Source: Firmicutes bacterium ZOR0006 (lineage in GTDB: Bacteria > Bacillota_I > Bacilli_A > Culicoidibacterales > ZOR0006). Taken from it: DNA of 51,123 nt. A program made the position numbers and the translations under genes. A model generated the notes under the pieces. It was not told the origin of the DNA, searched no databases, and worked only from the letters and a program-made list of their open reading frames with translations. Of this stretch, positions 41,505-51,107 are shown in pieces. Within the stretch, counting starts at the first letter, position 1. Each line of letters begins with the position of its first letter. The stretch is from the NCBI GenBank assembly GCA_000798955.1, contig JTLC01000034.1:1-51123 (forward strand), read 5' to 3'.

Positions 41505-43454
41505 ATGAAAACAAAAAATGGGAAAGAGTTGGTCACAATAGGTTCAATGCTCGTTGCCTTGGGAATTGTCTATGGTGATATTGGGACGTCACCACTGTAT
41601 GTGATGCGCTCAATATTAGAAGCAAATCATGGTATTGTGACCCAAGAATTAATTTATGGAGCAGTTTCTTTAGTTTTTTGGACGTTGACGCTTCAAACAA
41701 CATTAAAATATGTGATTTTCACACTCCAAGCTGATAATCACGGTGAAGGCGGAATTTTTTCACTGTATACACTTGTTCGTAAGCGAGCGAAATGGCTGAT
41801 TATTCCCGCAGTTATTGGTGGAGCTGCTTTGTTAGCCGATGGGATGATTACACCTGCCGTAACCGTTACTTCGGCAATTGAAGGACTCGAACTTGTCGTT
41901 TCGCTCACTCGAATTGAAATTGTTGGGATTGTCTTGGTGATTTTAGCGATTCTCTTTATTTTCCAACAATTTGGCACCAAAGCGATTGGGAAGATTTTTG
42001 GCCCGCTCATGTTCATCTGGTTTGGTATGCTCGCTGTTTTAGGCTTTGTCCATTTCCTGGATCATTTACCAATTATTGCAGCATTGAATCCGTATTACGG
42101 ACTTAAATTATTGGTGACGAATCCACAAAGTGTCTATTTATTAGGAGCTGTTTTCTTATGTACAACTGGTGCGGAAGCACTATATTCTGATTTGGGTCAC
42201 TGTGGGCGCAGAAATATCCACTATACCTGGTTTTTTGTCAAAATCTGTCTCGTCTTCAATTATTTAGGCCAAGGTGCTTGGTTGATGCAATATGTAGGAA
42301 AAGAAGTTACAATCAATCCATTCTTTGGCTTAATGCCAAGTTGGTTTCTGCTCATTGGTATCGCAATTGCGACCGTGGCAGCAATCATTGCAAGTCAGGC
42401 TTTAATTTCAGGTTCATTCACTTTGGTGTCTGAAGCTATTAAATTGAATGTCTTTCCACGGCTATCGGTTCGCTACCCAAACGATAGCAAAGGACAAATT
42501 TATGTGCCGACAATTAACTATTCACTGTGGTTAGGATGTAGCTTGCTTGTCTTATACTTCCAAGATTCAGCAAAAATGGAGGCAGCATACGGACTAGCAA
42601 TTACAGTAACGATGCTAATGACAACAATTTTATTGTATCAATTTTTACGACTCAAAGGTCATTCGCAATGGCAAGCAGTTCCTCTGTTGCTTTTATTTGG
42701 CGGAATTGAACTAAGCTTTCTCTATGCGAACCTCTTTAAATTTATTAACGGTGGCTATATCACTATTTTAGTTGCTGGTTTAATTTTAATTTTGATGTTT
42801 ATTTGGATTCGTGGGGGAATTGTAAAAAATCGTTATCAAGAGTATGTCCCATTTTACGCATACCGAGAGCAGTTTCAAAGTTTGCAGCGAGATGATGATT
42901 TGAAACGCTATGCAACTCATGTTGTGTATTTGAGTGAGGCGGAACACGATGGTGAAATAGAAGCGAAAATTCTATATTCGATTTTCAACAAACGTCCGAA
43001 AAAAGCTAATTTTTATTGGTTTGTTCATATCCGTGTGACTGATGAACCGTATACAAATGAATATCGCGTTACAACGATTGTGCCAAATCAAATATATCGC
43101 GTCGAATTTATTTTAGGATTCCGTGTACAGCAGCGAATCAATATCTTTTTGCGACAAGTTATTCATGATTTACAAGCAAGCGGTGAATTTCAGTGGCAGC
43201 CAAAAGATTATATGCTGACAACTAATCAGCGTGAAACATTTGGCGATTTCCGCTTTGTTTTACTGCAAGAAGTCTTATCGAATGAGAGTGGTTTGTCTTA
43301 CTGGGATGAACGAATGTTTGTTTGGCGAGCTACAATTAAACGAATGACGGTTTCACCAGCCAAATGGTTTGGCATCGATACGAGTAATGTCGATGTTGAG
43401 ACTGTGCCAATTCGAATTGGTGATTACGAAACTCATAAACTCGAGCGAGTATAA
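41505..43454 (+). CDS. kup: Kup/HAK family potassium uptake protein
   Basis: The 649-residue transporter imports K+ (probably with H+). The N-terminal YGDIGTSPLYV motif is diagnostic. About 12 membrane segments run to residue ~445, and a cytoplasmic C-terminal domain of ~200 residues follows. The acidic/Gly-rich DNHGEGGIFSLYTLV after the second span is conserved. AAGAAGAGGA precedes the ATG. It is a single-gene unit ending at a terminator. Potassium transporters in Firmicutes are often c-di-AMP targets, but no such element is visible here. Confidence 0.95.
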   Translation: MKTKNGKELVTIGSMLVALGIVYGDIGTSPLYVMRSILEANHGIVTQELIYGAVSLVFWTLTLQTTLKYVIFTLQADNHGEGGIFSLYTLVRKRAKWLIIPAVIGGAALLADGMITPAVTVTSAIEGLELVVSLTRIEIVGIVLVILAILFIFQQFGTKAIGKIFGPLMFIWFGMLAVLGFVHFLDHLPIIAALNPYYGLKLLVTNPQSVYLLGAVFLCTTGAEALYSDLGHCGRRNIHYTWFFVKICLVFNYLGQGAWLMQYVGKEVTINPFFGLMPSWFLLIGIAIATVAAIIASQALISGSFTLVSEAIKLNVFPRLSVRYPNDSKGQIYVPTINYSLWLGCSLLVLYFQDSAKMEAAYGLAITVTMLMTTILLYQFLRLKGHSQWQAVPLLLLFGGIELSFLYANLFKFINGGYITILVAGLILILMFIWIRGGIVKNRYQEYVPFYAYREQFQSLQRDDDLKRYATHVVYLSEAEHDGEIEAKILYSIFNKRPKKANFYWFVHIRVTDEPYTNEYRVTTIVPNQIYRVEFILGFRVQQRINIFLRQVIHDLQASGEFQWQPKDYMLTTNQRETFGDFRFVLLQEVLSNESGLSYWDERMFVWRATIKRMTVSPAKWFGIDTSNVDVETVPIRIGDYETHKLERV

Positions 43455-43459
43455 GCAAT

Positions 43460-43497
43460 AAAAAATCGGAGCTGATAACTAAGCTTCGATTTTTTTG
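43460..43497 (+). terminator. Rho-independent terminator after kup
   Basis: AAAAAATCG-AGCT / AGCT-CGATTTTTTT, with one mismatch in the stem. Confidence 0.8.
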
Positions 43498-43505
43498 AGT
43501 CGTGA

Positions 43506-43534
43506 TTGGCAGAAGGGGAATTTTTGGTTACAAT
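43506..43534 (+). promoter_or_regulatory. Promoter of the nudF-xerD unit
   Basis: TTGGCA (43506-43511), 17 bp and TACAAT (43529-43534). Confidence 0.65.
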
Positions 43535-43567
43535 AAAGAAATAAAAGAGAAAGAAGGTACAATCACG

Positions 43568-44122
43568 ATGAACCACTTAATTGAAAAACCACATTCTTCA
43601 ACACAACGCTTTCAAGGGCGAGTTGTTGGCGTGTATGAAGACCAAGTTATTTTACCAAACGGAACAATGGCACAGCGCGATGTCGTCCGTCATCCAGGTG
43701 GCGTATGTGTTTTGGCACTTACGGCAGAACAAGAAGTGATTTTTGTCCGACAATATCGCTACGTCTTAGACCAATTAACGCTTGAAATCCCAGCTGGGAA
43801 ATTAGACCCAACTGACTCAGAACCCGAGGCAGCAGCACGACGTGAATTAGCAGAAGAAACGCCATACACGGCACAAGCGCTAGAATTATTACATGCATTT
43901 TATCCAACACCAGGATTTTGTGATGAAAAATTATATTTATATTTAGCACATGGTGTGGAGCTGAATAGTGAACTAACACCGGATGATGATGAATTTGTTG
44001 ATGTTGTGACATATCCCTTGCCAGAGGCACTCGCAATGTTGGCGGCCGGAGAGATTACTGATGGCAAGACAATTATGGCCTTACAAGCATACGCGCTTCG
44101 TTTAGCTGGAGTCCAAAAATGA
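43568..44122 (+). CDS. nudF: Nudix hydrolase, probable ADP-ribose pyrophosphatase
   Basis: The ATG at 43568 (AGAAGG upstream) gives 184 residues. The upstream frame to 43502 would contain the promoter. ADP-ribose pyrophosphatases cleave ADP-ribose to AMP and ribose 5-phosphate. VRQYRYVLDQLTLEIPAGKLD and PTPGFCDEKLYLYLA are typical of this branch. The Nudix box is slightly unusual: one extra residue after the first Gly, Ser for the first Glu, and Pro for the last Gly (RELAEETPY). The catalytic RE-x-x-EE core is intact. It overlaps xerD by 4 nt. Confidence 0.88.
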   Translation: MNHLIEKPHSSTQRFQGRVVGVYEDQVILPNGTMAQRDVVRHPGGVCVLALTAEQEVIFVRQYRYVLDQLTLEIPAGKLDPTDSEPEAAARRELAEETPYTAQALELLHAFYPTPGFCDEKLYLYLAHGVELNSELTPDDDEFVDVVTYPLPEALAMLAAGEITDGKTIMALQAYALRLAGVQK

Positions 44123-45036
44123 ATGAACAAATAGTAGATCATCAACTGTGGGAACAAGTTGAAGCTTTTCTAACATATAATACAATTGAAAAAGGCTTGA
44201 GCCCACGAACAATTGCAAGCTATCGTCAAAATTTACAGCAATATGTCAAACAACTACGTGCCCAAGGCGTTGAGACGTGGGCAGCAGTGACCTTACAACA
44301 TATTTATCCTTTACTCGAAAAACAAGTGGACGAAGCCAAGGCACGACGAACAACAGCACAGTTGATTACAACACTTCGCTTATTTCATAAATTTTTATTT
44401 TTAGAAGGAGTTGTCACAATTAATGTAGCACAACAATTAGAACTTCCCAAACTTGAACGTCCATTGCCAGTTCATTTAAGTTTTGAAGAAGTGGATCGGC
44501 TACTGGCCATTGAAATTAGCGGCAAAAATGCAGCTATTGATTTTCGCAATCTGGTCATGTTAGAAGTGATGTATGGGACAGGAATGCGTGTTTCAGAATT
44601 ACTCGCTTTAAAATGGGAAGATATCAATTTACTGATGGGTTTTATTCGCTGTGTTGGAAAGGGCGATAAGGAGCGCTTGCTACCTCTAAATGATTATACA
44701 ATCGGCTTGCTTGAGGAGTATCAAGAACATGCCTATCCAGAGTTGAATAAAAAGCAAAGTAATTATCTTTTTGTGAGTCGACGTGGGGATGTTTTAACCC
44801 GCCAAGCTTTTTGGAAAATACTGAAACAATTAGCAATCCAAGCCGGGATTACGAAAACTATTTCGCCCCACACACTTCGCCACTCGTTTGCAACACATCT
44901 ACTTGAAAATGGTGCGGATTTGCGAAGTGTTCAAGCCTTACTCGGGCATACTGATATCTCAACAACACAGATTTATACGCATATTACTAATCAACGTTTA
45001 CAACAATTATATGCAAAACATCATCCGCGAGCATAA
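44119..45036 (+). CDS. xerD: Tyrosine site-specific recombinase XerD
   Basis: XerD works with XerC at dif to resolve chromosome dimers. The 305-residue protein has an N-terminal SAM-like core-binding domain (LTYNTIEKGLSPRTIASYRQNL) and a catalytic domain with Arg in GTGMRVSELLALKW, Lys in GKGDKERLLPL, HTLRHSFATHLL (His-x-x-Arg), the second His in GHTDIS and the Tyr in TTQIYTHI. Position before deoB and after a Nudix gene copies the Bacillus xerD neighbourhood, so this is the housekeeping enzyme, not a mobile-element integrase. Confidence 0.93.
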   Translation: MNEQIVDHQLWEQVEAFLTYNTIEKGLSPRTIASYRQNLQQYVKQLRAQGVETWAAVTLQHIYPLLEKQVDEAKARRTTAQLITTLRLFHKFLFLEGVVTINVAQQLELPKLERPLPVHLSFEEVDRLLAIEISGKNAAIDFRNLVMLEVMYGTGMRVSELLALKWEDINLLMGFIRCVGKGDKERLLPLNDYTIGLLEEYQEHAYPELNKKQSNYLFVSRRGDVLTRQAFWKILKQLAIQAGITKTISPHTLRHSFATHLLENGADLRSVQALLGHTDISTTQIYTHITNQRLQQLYAKHHPRA

Positions 45037-45039
45037 ATT

Positions 45040-45097
45040 CGGAAAATAACGATGAAAGTTCGGGGAATTTTCCGTGATTTTGATTGAAAAAATCACC
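45040..45097 (+). terminator. Inverted repeats between xerD and deoB
   Basis: CGGAAAAT (45040-45047) / ATTTTCCG (45067-45074), followed by GTGATTTT (45074-45081) / AAAATCAC (45090-45097). The first resembles a weak terminator. The second stands just before the deoB promoter and might regulate it. Confidence 0.4.
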
Positions 45098-45124
45098 AGT
45101 AACAGCGGAAATTTGCGAAAAACA

Positions 45125-45133
45125 TGCTATAAT
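45125..45133 (+). promoter_or_regulatory. Extended -10 promoter of deoB
   Basis: TGCTATAAT (45125-45133). No clear -35. Confidence 0.6.
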
Positions 45134-45164
45134 AACAATACAAAATTTAACTGAGGTGAGAGTT

Positions 45165-46349
45165 ATGAAGAATTTCAAACGTGCATTTATTATTATTCTT
45201 GATTCGGCAGGGATTGGTGAAATGCCAGATGCAGCACAGTACGGCGATACTGGTGCTAATACGATTGGTCATATTGCTGAGGCAAAAGGTGGCCTTCATG
45301 TGCCAACATTGGCGAGTATGGGGCTAGGGAAAATTGCACCATTAATGGGTGTTGAGGCACCGGAAGCAACAGCGGCATATTATACGAAAATGGCTGAGTT
45401 ATCAGTTGGAAAAGACACAATGACAGGACATTGGGAATTTATGGGTCTCCATATTACTGAACCGTTCCAGGTTTTTACTGACACAGGGTTTCCGAAAGAG
45501 TTACTTGATGAACTAACGGCACGAACTGGCTATGAATTTATCGGGAATTACTCGGCAAGTGGTACTGAAATCTTGGATGATCTTGGTGAAGAGCACATGA
45601 CGACAAAAAAATTAATCGTATATACATCAGCTGATTCTGTCCTTCAAATTGCGGCTCATGAAGAAATTGTTCCAATTGAAGAATTGTGGCGAATTTGTGA
45701 GATTGCTCGTGAAGTTACATTGAAAGATGAGTGGAAAGTAGGGCGAATTATTGCTCGTCCATTTATTGGTAGCGGGAAAGGACATTTCCAACGGACGCCA
45801 AATCGCCATGATTATGCGTTAAAACCATTTGATAAAACAGTCATGAACTTCCTTGAAGAAAGTGGCTATGATGTCATTTCTTTAGGGAAAATTTCGGATA
45901 TTTATGATGGTGAAGGTGTCACACAAGCAATTAAAACAAAATCAAATGATGATGGTATGGCGAAAATAGTTGAAGTCGCAAAAACAGACTTCAAGGGATT
46001 AGCCTATCTGAACTTGGTAGATTTTGATGCGGTTTATGGGCATCGACGTAATGCCGTTGGGTATGGTGATGCACTCGAAACATTTGATGCGCAATTACCA
46101 GAACTATTAGCACAACTTCAAGCAGATGATGTGTTATTTATTACGGCTGACCATGGAAATGATCCGACAGCACCAGGAAGTGATCATACTCGTGAATATG
46201 TACCATTACTTGTTTATAGCAAAGCTTTTACAGCACCAGGAGCTTTAACAGTCCGTGAATCATTTGCTGATCTTGGTGCAACGATTGCACAAATTTTTGA
46301 TGTTCAAGAACCGGCAATTGGGACGAGCTTTGCGGATGTGCTTGAATAA
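45165..46349 (+). CDS. deoB: Phosphopentomutase
   Basis: DeoB interconverts (deoxy)ribose 1- and 5-phosphates in nucleoside salvage. I start at the ATG at 45165 with GAGGTGAGA upstream. The longer frame overlaps the promoter. The 394-residue alkaline phosphatase-fold protein shows [14 protein letters not shown] (metal Asp), [24 protein letters not shown] (phosphothreonine site), [22 protein letters not shown], and [11 protein letters not shown]-type metal ligands near the end. It could use products of the cell-wall nucleotidase at 25456 after nucleoside uptake and phosphorolysis. Confidence 0.96.
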   Translation: MKNFKRAFIIILDSAGIGEMPDAAQYGDTGANTIGHIAEAKGGLHVPTLASMGLGKIAPLMGVEAPEATAAYYTKMAELSVGKDTMTGHWEFMGLHITEPFQVFTDTGFPKELLDELTARTGYEFIGNYSASGTEILDDLGEEHMTTKKLIVYTSADSVLQIAAHEEIVPIEELWRICEIAREVTLKDEWKVGRIIARPFIGSGKGHFQRTPNRHDYALKPFDKTVMNFLEESGYDVISLGKISDIYDGEGVTQAIKTKSNDDGMAKIVEVAKTDFKGLAYLNLVDFDAVYGHRRNAVGYGDALETFDAQLPELLAQLQADDVLFITADHGNDPTAPGSDHTREYVPLLVYSKAFTAPGALTVRESFADLGATIAQIFDVQEPAIGTSFADVLE

Positions 46350-46369
46350 TTTTCAAAATTTAGTATGAT
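46342..46369 (+). promoter_or_regulatory. Possible promoter of the pncB-nadE unit
   Basis: TTGAAT (46342-46347) over the deoB stop, 16 bp and TATGAT (46364-46369). Confidence 0.5.
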
Positions 46370-46416
46370 TATGGAACAAGCATGCATAGCGGAAAACAAA
46401 TGAGGTGTATTTATTT

Positions 46417-47517
46417 ATGAAAGAAATCGATTTGAAAATCAATGGGCAAATTAAGCGTTTAACAAATAAGACGTTTAAATTTGATGAGCGTATTGGTGAA
46501 GGCTGGTTTTCAGCCGTATACTTTTTAAAAACGCAACAAATTGTTGAGAAATTCCAATCAGAAAATACGGTAACGATGCAATTTTTTCAACGTCGCAACG
46601 CAATTCTATGTGGAATTGATGAAGCAATTGCGCTCTTACATACTTTTGCGAAAAATCCAGAACAACTTGAAATCCATGCACTTCATGACGGTGATTCAAT
46701 CACCCCGTTTGAAACGGTATTAACAATTACCGGACCTTACCAAGCGTTTGGCTATCTAGAAGGTTTAATCGATGGGATTTTAGCACGACGAACTTCAGTA
46801 GCAACACATGTATACGAAGTTGTCAAAGCGACGGGTGATAAAGGTGTTATTTTCATGGGTGACCGTGATGATCATTATCAACAACAATCAGGTGACGGTT
46901 ATGCTGCTTACATTGGGGGTATGACAGCACAAGCAACTCACGCCATGAATGAATGGTGGGGGAAGCAAGGCATGGGAACAATGCCGCACGCCTTAATTCA
47001 AATTTTCAATGGTGATATTGTTGCAGCAGCTCGGGCATATCATGCAACATTCCCAGATGATAATTTAGTCGCACTCGTTGATTATAATAATGATGTGATT
47101 GCTGATACGCTAAAGGTGGCAAATGAATTTGGTGAAAAACTCTATGGTGTACGTATCGATACATCAGCAACGATGATTGACCAGTATTTTATGCGTCATC
47201 CTGAAGTGCTCGGTACATTTGATCCTCGTGGAGTCAATCCTGAGCTGATTTTTGCATTACGAAAAGCACTTGATGATGCTGGACACAAGCATGTGAAAAT
47301 TATTGCAAGTGGTGGTCTAACAGCCGCAAAAATTCGCCGATTTGAAGAAATTGGGACACCAGTGGATACATACGGAGTCGGATCAAGTCTCCTAAAAGTC
47401 AATATCGGCTTTACTGGTGATAACGTGAAATTGAATGGTGAAGATCAAGCGAAAGCAGGTCGCCTCTACCGTCCGAACCCTCGTTTAGAAAAAGTTGATT
47501 ATATAAAGGAGCACTAG
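46417..47517 (+). CDS. pncB: Nicotinate phosphoribosyltransferase
   Basis: This enzyme makes nicotinate mononucleotide from nicotinate and PRPP in NAD salvage. The ATG at 46417 follows TGAGGTG. The protein has 366 residues, the short form of the family. Visible patterns are FSAVYFLKTQQIVEKF, ILARRTSVATHVYEV, GMTAQATHAMNEWWG, GVRIDTSA and KIIASGGLTAAKIRRFE with TYGVGSSLL. It lies one nucleotide before nadE, so the two final stages of NAD salvage are co-expressed. An adenylyltransferase (nadD) is not in the window. Confidence 0.92.
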   Translation: MKEIDLKINGQIKRLTNKTFKFDERIGEGWFSAVYFLKTQQIVEKFQSENTVTMQFFQRRNAILCGIDEAIALLHTFAKNPEQLEIHALHDGDSITPFETVLTITGPYQAFGYLEGLIDGILARRTSVATHVYEVVKATGDKGVIFMGDRDDHYQQQSGDGYAAYIGGMTAQATHAMNEWWGKQGMGTMPHALIQIFNGDIVAAARAYHATFPDDNLVALVDYNNDVIADTLKVANEFGEKLYGVRIDTSATMIDQYFMRHPEVLGTFDPRGVNPELIFALRKALDDAGHKHVKIIASGGLTAAKIRRFEEIGTPVDTYGVGSSLLKVNIGFTGDNVKLNGEDQAKAGRLYRPNPRLEKVDYIKEH

Positions 47518-47518
47518 C

Positions 47519-48268
47519 ATGGATTTACAAGCATATATTGATTACTTAGTCACATGGCTACAAGAGACAGTTGCTAAAACTGGAACAAAAGGATTAATTG
47601 TTGGCGTAAGTGGTGGAATTGATTCAGCACTTGTGGCACACTTGATTAAACGTGCATGTCCGCAAACATCTTTAGGTGTTATTCTTCCGTGTAATAGTAA
47701 TCCACAAGATAAAGCTGATGCGCTTGCTGTCATTGCGAGTGCTGGTATTGACTTTGTAGAAGTTGATTTATCAGCAACACGTGATGCCTTGATTGGTGAA
47801 ATTCGTGAGGTGACTGAGACAACGACACCTCAATGGCAGCTTGTAGATGGGAACTTACGGGCACGTTTACGAATGACAACACTGTATGCGTTAGCACAAA
47901 ATCACGGATATCTCGTAGTAGGAACAGATAATGCTGCTGAATGGCATACTGGGTATTTTACGAAGTTTGGTGATGGTGGTGTTGATTTAGTACCACTTGT
48001 GCACTTAACTAAAGGTCAAGTACGTGAAGCAGCACGTCTTGTTGGTGTGCCGGAACAAGTCATTACCAAAGCGCCAACTGCGGGGTTATGGGAAGGCCAA
48101 ACCGATGAAAATGAGATGGGCACAACATATGATATGATTGATGCTTATTTACTTGGTGAAACAATTCCTGACCATGATCGCCAAATTATTGAGCGATTAC
48201 ACACTGTATCGGCTCATAAACGCACAACGGCAGCAGCACCGGTTTCGATGCATGGTGAAACAAAATAA
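47519..48268 (+). CDS. nadE: NH3-dependent NAD+ synthetase
   Basis: NadE amidates deamido-NAD to NAD. At 249 residues it lacks a glutaminase domain, so ammonia is the likely N donor. The P-loop is GVSGGIDSALVAHL. RLRMTTLYALAQNHGYLVVGTDNAAEWHTGYFTKFGDGGVD and KAPTAGLWEGQTDENEMG are strongly conserved. AAAGGAG precedes the ATG within the end of pncB. Confidence 0.95.
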   Translation: MDLQAYIDYLVTWLQETVAKTGTKGLIVGVSGGIDSALVAHLIKRACPQTSLGVILPCNSNPQDKADALAVIASAGIDFVEVDLSATRDALIGEIREVTETTTPQWQLVDGNLRARLRMTTLYALAQNHGYLVVGTDNAAEWHTGYFTKFGDGGVDLVPLVHLTKGQVREAARLVGVPEQVITKAPTAGLWEGQTDENEMGTTYDMIDAYLLGETIPDHDRQIIERLHTVSAHKRTTAAAPVSMHGETK

Positions 48269-48271
48269 AGC

Positions 48272-48302
48272 AAAAAGTGATGTGTAACAACATCGCTTTT
48301 TT
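48272..48302 (+). terminator. Rho-independent terminator after nadE
   Basis: AAAAAGTGATGT / ACATCGCTTTTTT. Confidence 0.85.
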
Positions 48303-48384
48303 CATGATTACATCCATTCACGACAAAAAGAACGTAATAATTCCATGAAACACAATGAGAAGAGTTTTCGCCCTTTCTTTTTTT

Positions 48385-48393
48385 TGCTATAAT
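48385..48393 (+). promoter_or_regulatory. Extended -10 promoter of ruvAB-queA
   Basis: TGCTATAAT (48385-48393). No SOS box of the Bacillus type was seen. Confidence 0.6.
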
Positions 48394-48418
48394 GAATGAT
48401 AGAAAAGAGTGAGAAATT

Positions 48419-48982
48419 ATGTACGCATCAATTGAAGGAACGATTCAACATGTATTGGCGGATCGCATCATTATTAAAAATTCTGGAATTGGTTACAATG
48501 TATTTACACCATATCCGTATGATTTTACGGTCGGTAGTATCGCAGAATTCATGACATATACACATGTCCGCGAAGACCAAATAAGTTTATTCGGTTTTAA
48601 AACATTGGCGGAAAAAGATATTTTTGTCCGTTTTTTACAAGTGAAAGGTATTGGCCCAAAAGCGGCAACCGCAATTCTCGGTTCAACAACGGTTGACCAG
48701 TGCTTACAAGCAGTAGCCGAAAATGACGTCGCCTTCTTTAAAAAAATTCCTGGTATTGGTCCAAAATCAGCACAACAAATTATTCTTGATCTTCAAGGAA
48801 AATTAGCAGGAATTGAAACGAGTGGTCCAAAAAATATCGCATTAGAAGAAGCGATTGAAGCGTTATTAGCGCTAGGATATTCAACAAAAGAAGTCGAACG
48901 AGTAAAGAAAGTCTTGCAGTCAGAAGCTGTGATGACGGTTGAAAATTATATTAAAAAAGGACTACAGGTTTTATTGAAGTAA
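48419..48982 (+). CDS. ruvA: Holliday junction branch migration protein RuvA
   Basis: RuvA is the tetramer that holds Holliday junctions and loads RuvB. The 187-residue protein has an N-terminal OB domain (MYASIEGTIQHVL...YTHVREDQISLFGF), two HhH motifs (VKGIGPKAATAILG and IPGIGPKSAQQIILDL) and a C-terminal UBA-like domain binding RuvB (ALEEAIEALLALGYSTKEVERV). GAGTGAGA precedes the ATG. ruvB follows 11 nt later. Confidence 0.96.
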   Translation: MYASIEGTIQHVLADRIIIKNSGIGYNVFTPYPYDFTVGSIAEFMTYTHVREDQISLFGFKTLAEKDIFVRFLQVKGIGPKAATAILGSTTVDQCLQAVAENDVAFFKKIPGIGPKSAQQIILDLQGKLAGIETSGPKNIALEEAIEALLALGYSTKEVERVKKVLQSEAVMTVENYIKKGLQVLLK

Positions 48983-48993
48983 GGAAGTGAAGA

Positions 48994-49995
48994 ATGGAAA
49001 CACGTCTCATGGATCAAAATTTACATACGGATGACCAAGAGTTAAGTTTGCGACCAGTTCGCCTGAATCAATATATTGGTCAAAATAAAGTTAAGGCAAA
49101 TATTCAAGTTTTTATCGAAGCAGCTAAACTCCGCTCTGAAGCACTTGATCACATTTTATTATATGGTCCACCGGGGTTAGGAAAGACGACATTAGCAGCG
49201 ATTATTGCCCATGAACTAGGGGTGAATATTCGGTATACGAGTGGCCCAACGCTAGAACGTAGTGGTGATTTAGCCGCAATTTTATCAGCACTTGAACCTG
49301 GTGATGTTTTATTTATTGATGAGATTCATCGAATGCCACGAAATATAGAAGAGATTTTATATCCAGCAATGGAAGACTATTGTTTGGATATTATTATTGG
49401 TAAGGATGCTTCAGCACGAAATGTCCGAATTGATTTACCACCATTTACACTCGTTGGTGCAACAACTCGAGCAGGTGATTTGTCAGCACCATTACGTGAT
49501 CGCTTTGGCGTTATGTCGCGGTTAGAGTACTATTCAATTGAAGAATTAACTTTAATTGTTGAACGGACAGCAACTATTTTTGATTTAACGATTGAGCCAC
49601 AAGCAGCAGTCGAAATTGGTCGACGCTCACGGGGAACGCCGCGAATTGCAAACCGTATTTTCCGCCGGGTTCGTGATTTTGCCCAAGTTTATGGAAGTGA
49701 TACAATCACGACTGTAATTGCGAAGGAAGCATTAACACGCCTTGAGATTGATGCTTATGGTCTTGATCATGTCGACCATAAATTGTTACTGGGTATGATT
49801 GAACGTTTTCGTGGTGGCCCTGTTGGTCTAGAAGCATTAGCAGCATCGATTGCGGAAGAAGCGCAAACTATTGAAGATGTCTATGAACCGTTCTTATTAC
49901 AAGAAGGTTTTATTCAAAGAACACCGCGAGGGCGTGTTGCGACTCGCAAAGCATATGAACATTTACAATTACCAATTCCTGAACATATTATTTAA
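48994..49995 (+). CDS. ruvB: Holliday junction branch migration helicase RuvB
   Basis: RuvB is the AAA+ ring motor of branch migration. The 333-residue protein shows [11 protein letters not shown], Walker [13 protein letters not shown], Walker [16 protein letters not shown], sensor 1 [21 protein letters not shown] and a winged-helix C-terminus ending in the RTPRGRVAT motif. AAGGAAGTGA precedes the ATG. It is co-transcribed with ruvA and queA, as in Bacillus. Confidence 0.97.
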   Translation: METRLMDQNLHTDDQELSLRPVRLNQYIGQNKVKANIQVFIEAAKLRSEALDHILLYGPPGLGKTTLAAIIAHELGVNIRYTSGPTLERSGDLAAILSALEPGDVLFIDEIHRMPRNIEEILYPAMEDYCLDIIIGKDASARNVRIDLPPFTLVGATTRAGDLSAPLRDRFGVMSRLEYYSIEELTLIVERTATIFDLTIEPQAAVEIGRRSRGTPRIANRIFRRVRDFAQVYGSDTITTVIAKEALTRLEIDAYGLDHVDHKLLLGMIERFRGGPVGLEALAASIAEEAQTIEDVYEPFLLQEGFIQRTPRGRVATRKAYEHLQLPIPEHII

Positions 49996-50013
49996 GAGAA
50001 AGTAGTGAGACAC

Positions 50014-51039
50014 ATGCGTGTAGAAGATTTTGATTTTGAATTACCTGAGCGTTTGATTGCGCAGACACCACTAGCGGATCGTTCAAGTTCCAAATTAATG
50101 GTTGTCAATAAAGACGCCCAAACAATAAGTCACGATGTTTTTAGCCACCTTTTAAATTATTTGCAAGCTGGCGATTGCCTCGTGCTAAATGATTCAAAGG
50201 TGATACCAGCTCGCCTTCATGGTGCTAAAGCAGAAACTGGCGGACATGTTGAATTACTCTTGTTAAAAGAAACAATGGCAAATCATTGGGAAGCCTTAGT
50301 TAAGCCCGCAAAACGTGTTAAAGTTGGAACGAAAATTATCTTTGGTGAGGGACAACTTGTTGCCGAATGTACGGATATTCTCGCTGATGGTGGACGGATA
50401 TTCCACATGCAGTATGAGGGAATATTTTATGAAGTTCTTGATCAATTAGGGACAATGCCATTACCCCCATACATTACAGAACAACTCGAAGATCGTGATC
50501 GCTATCAGACGGTTTATGCCAAGCACCAAGGTTCAGCAGCAGCACCAACGGCAGGATTACATTTTACGCCGGAATTATTAGCCGCATTGGAGGATAAGGG
50601 GGTTAATATTTTAACCGTCACATTACATGTTGGATTAGGCACATTCCGTCCAGTTGCTGTCGATACAATTGATGAACATACGATGCATGCGGAATACTAT
50701 GAAATGACTGCAGAAACAGCAGCAACGCTCAATCAAGCGAAAGCTGACGGGCGACGAATCATTACTGTTGGAACAACATCAACACGAACACTCGAATCAA
50801 TCATGCAATTGTACGGGCAGTTCCAAGCATGTTCAGGTTGGACAGATATCTTCATCTATCCAGGGTATGAATTTAAAGCAATTGATGGACTCGTGACAAA
50901 TTTCCATTTGCCAAAATCAACACTCATCATGTTAATCAGTGCATTTGCGAATCAAGAGTTGATTATGAACGCATACCATGAAGCAATTGCGAATGAATAT
51001 CGTTTCTTTAGCTTCGGGGATTCAATGTTCATCTACTAG
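50014..51039 (+). CDS. queA: S-adenosylmethionine:tRNA ribosyltransferase-isomerase
   Basis: QueA moves the ribosyl group of SAM onto preQ1 in tRNA to form epoxyqueuosine. From the ATG at 50014 (AGTAGTGAGA upstream; an in-frame GTG at 50005 is within it) the protein has 341 residues. Family motifs are [62 protein letters not shown] and [10 protein letters not shown]. No preQ1 riboswitch lies upstream because ruvB is adjacent. A repeat element begins on its stop codon. Confidence 0.96.
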   Translation: MRVEDFDFELPERLIAQTPLADRSSSKLMVVNKDAQTISHDVFSHLLNYLQAGDCLVLNDSKVIPARLHGAKAETGGHVELLLLKETMANHWEALVKPAKRVKVGTKIIFGEGQLVAECTDILADGGRIFHMQYEGIFYEVLDQLGTMPLPPYITEQLEDRDRYQTVYAKHQGSAAAPTAGLHFTPELLAALEDKGVNILTVTLHVGLGTFRPVAVDTIDEHTMHAEYYEMTAETAATLNQAKADGRRIITVGTTSTRTLESIMQLYGQFQACSGWTDIFIYPGYEFKAIDGLVTNFHLPKSTLIMLISAFANQELIMNAYHEAIANEYRFFSFGDSMFIY

Positions 51040-51107
51040 AGTGCCCGACAGCGGTGCTATCACACAAGCAATTCAGGATAGCAGCAAATCGGTATGTGAA
51101 AAAAGGA
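51038..51107 (+). repeat. Intergenic repeat copy after queA
   Basis: From the TAG stop it reads GAGTGCCCGACAGCGG, then arm TGCTATC (51055-51061), a loop, GATAGCA (51077-51083) and CAAATCGGTATGTGAAAAAA. The outer parts match the copies at 24336 and 24630. The hairpin arms differ but still pair (TGCTATC/GATAGCA here, TGCCAA/TTGGCA there). Confidence 0.75.

Noticed and set aside
44119-45036. Integrase of a mobile element
   Set aside because: The gene order nudix-xerD-deoB and the length match the housekeeping XerD; no attachment sites or cargo are seen.
48303-48418. LexA/SOS box upstream of ruvA, and likewise upstream of dinB and recN
   Set aside because: I found no GAAC-N4-GTTC type palindrome in these regions.
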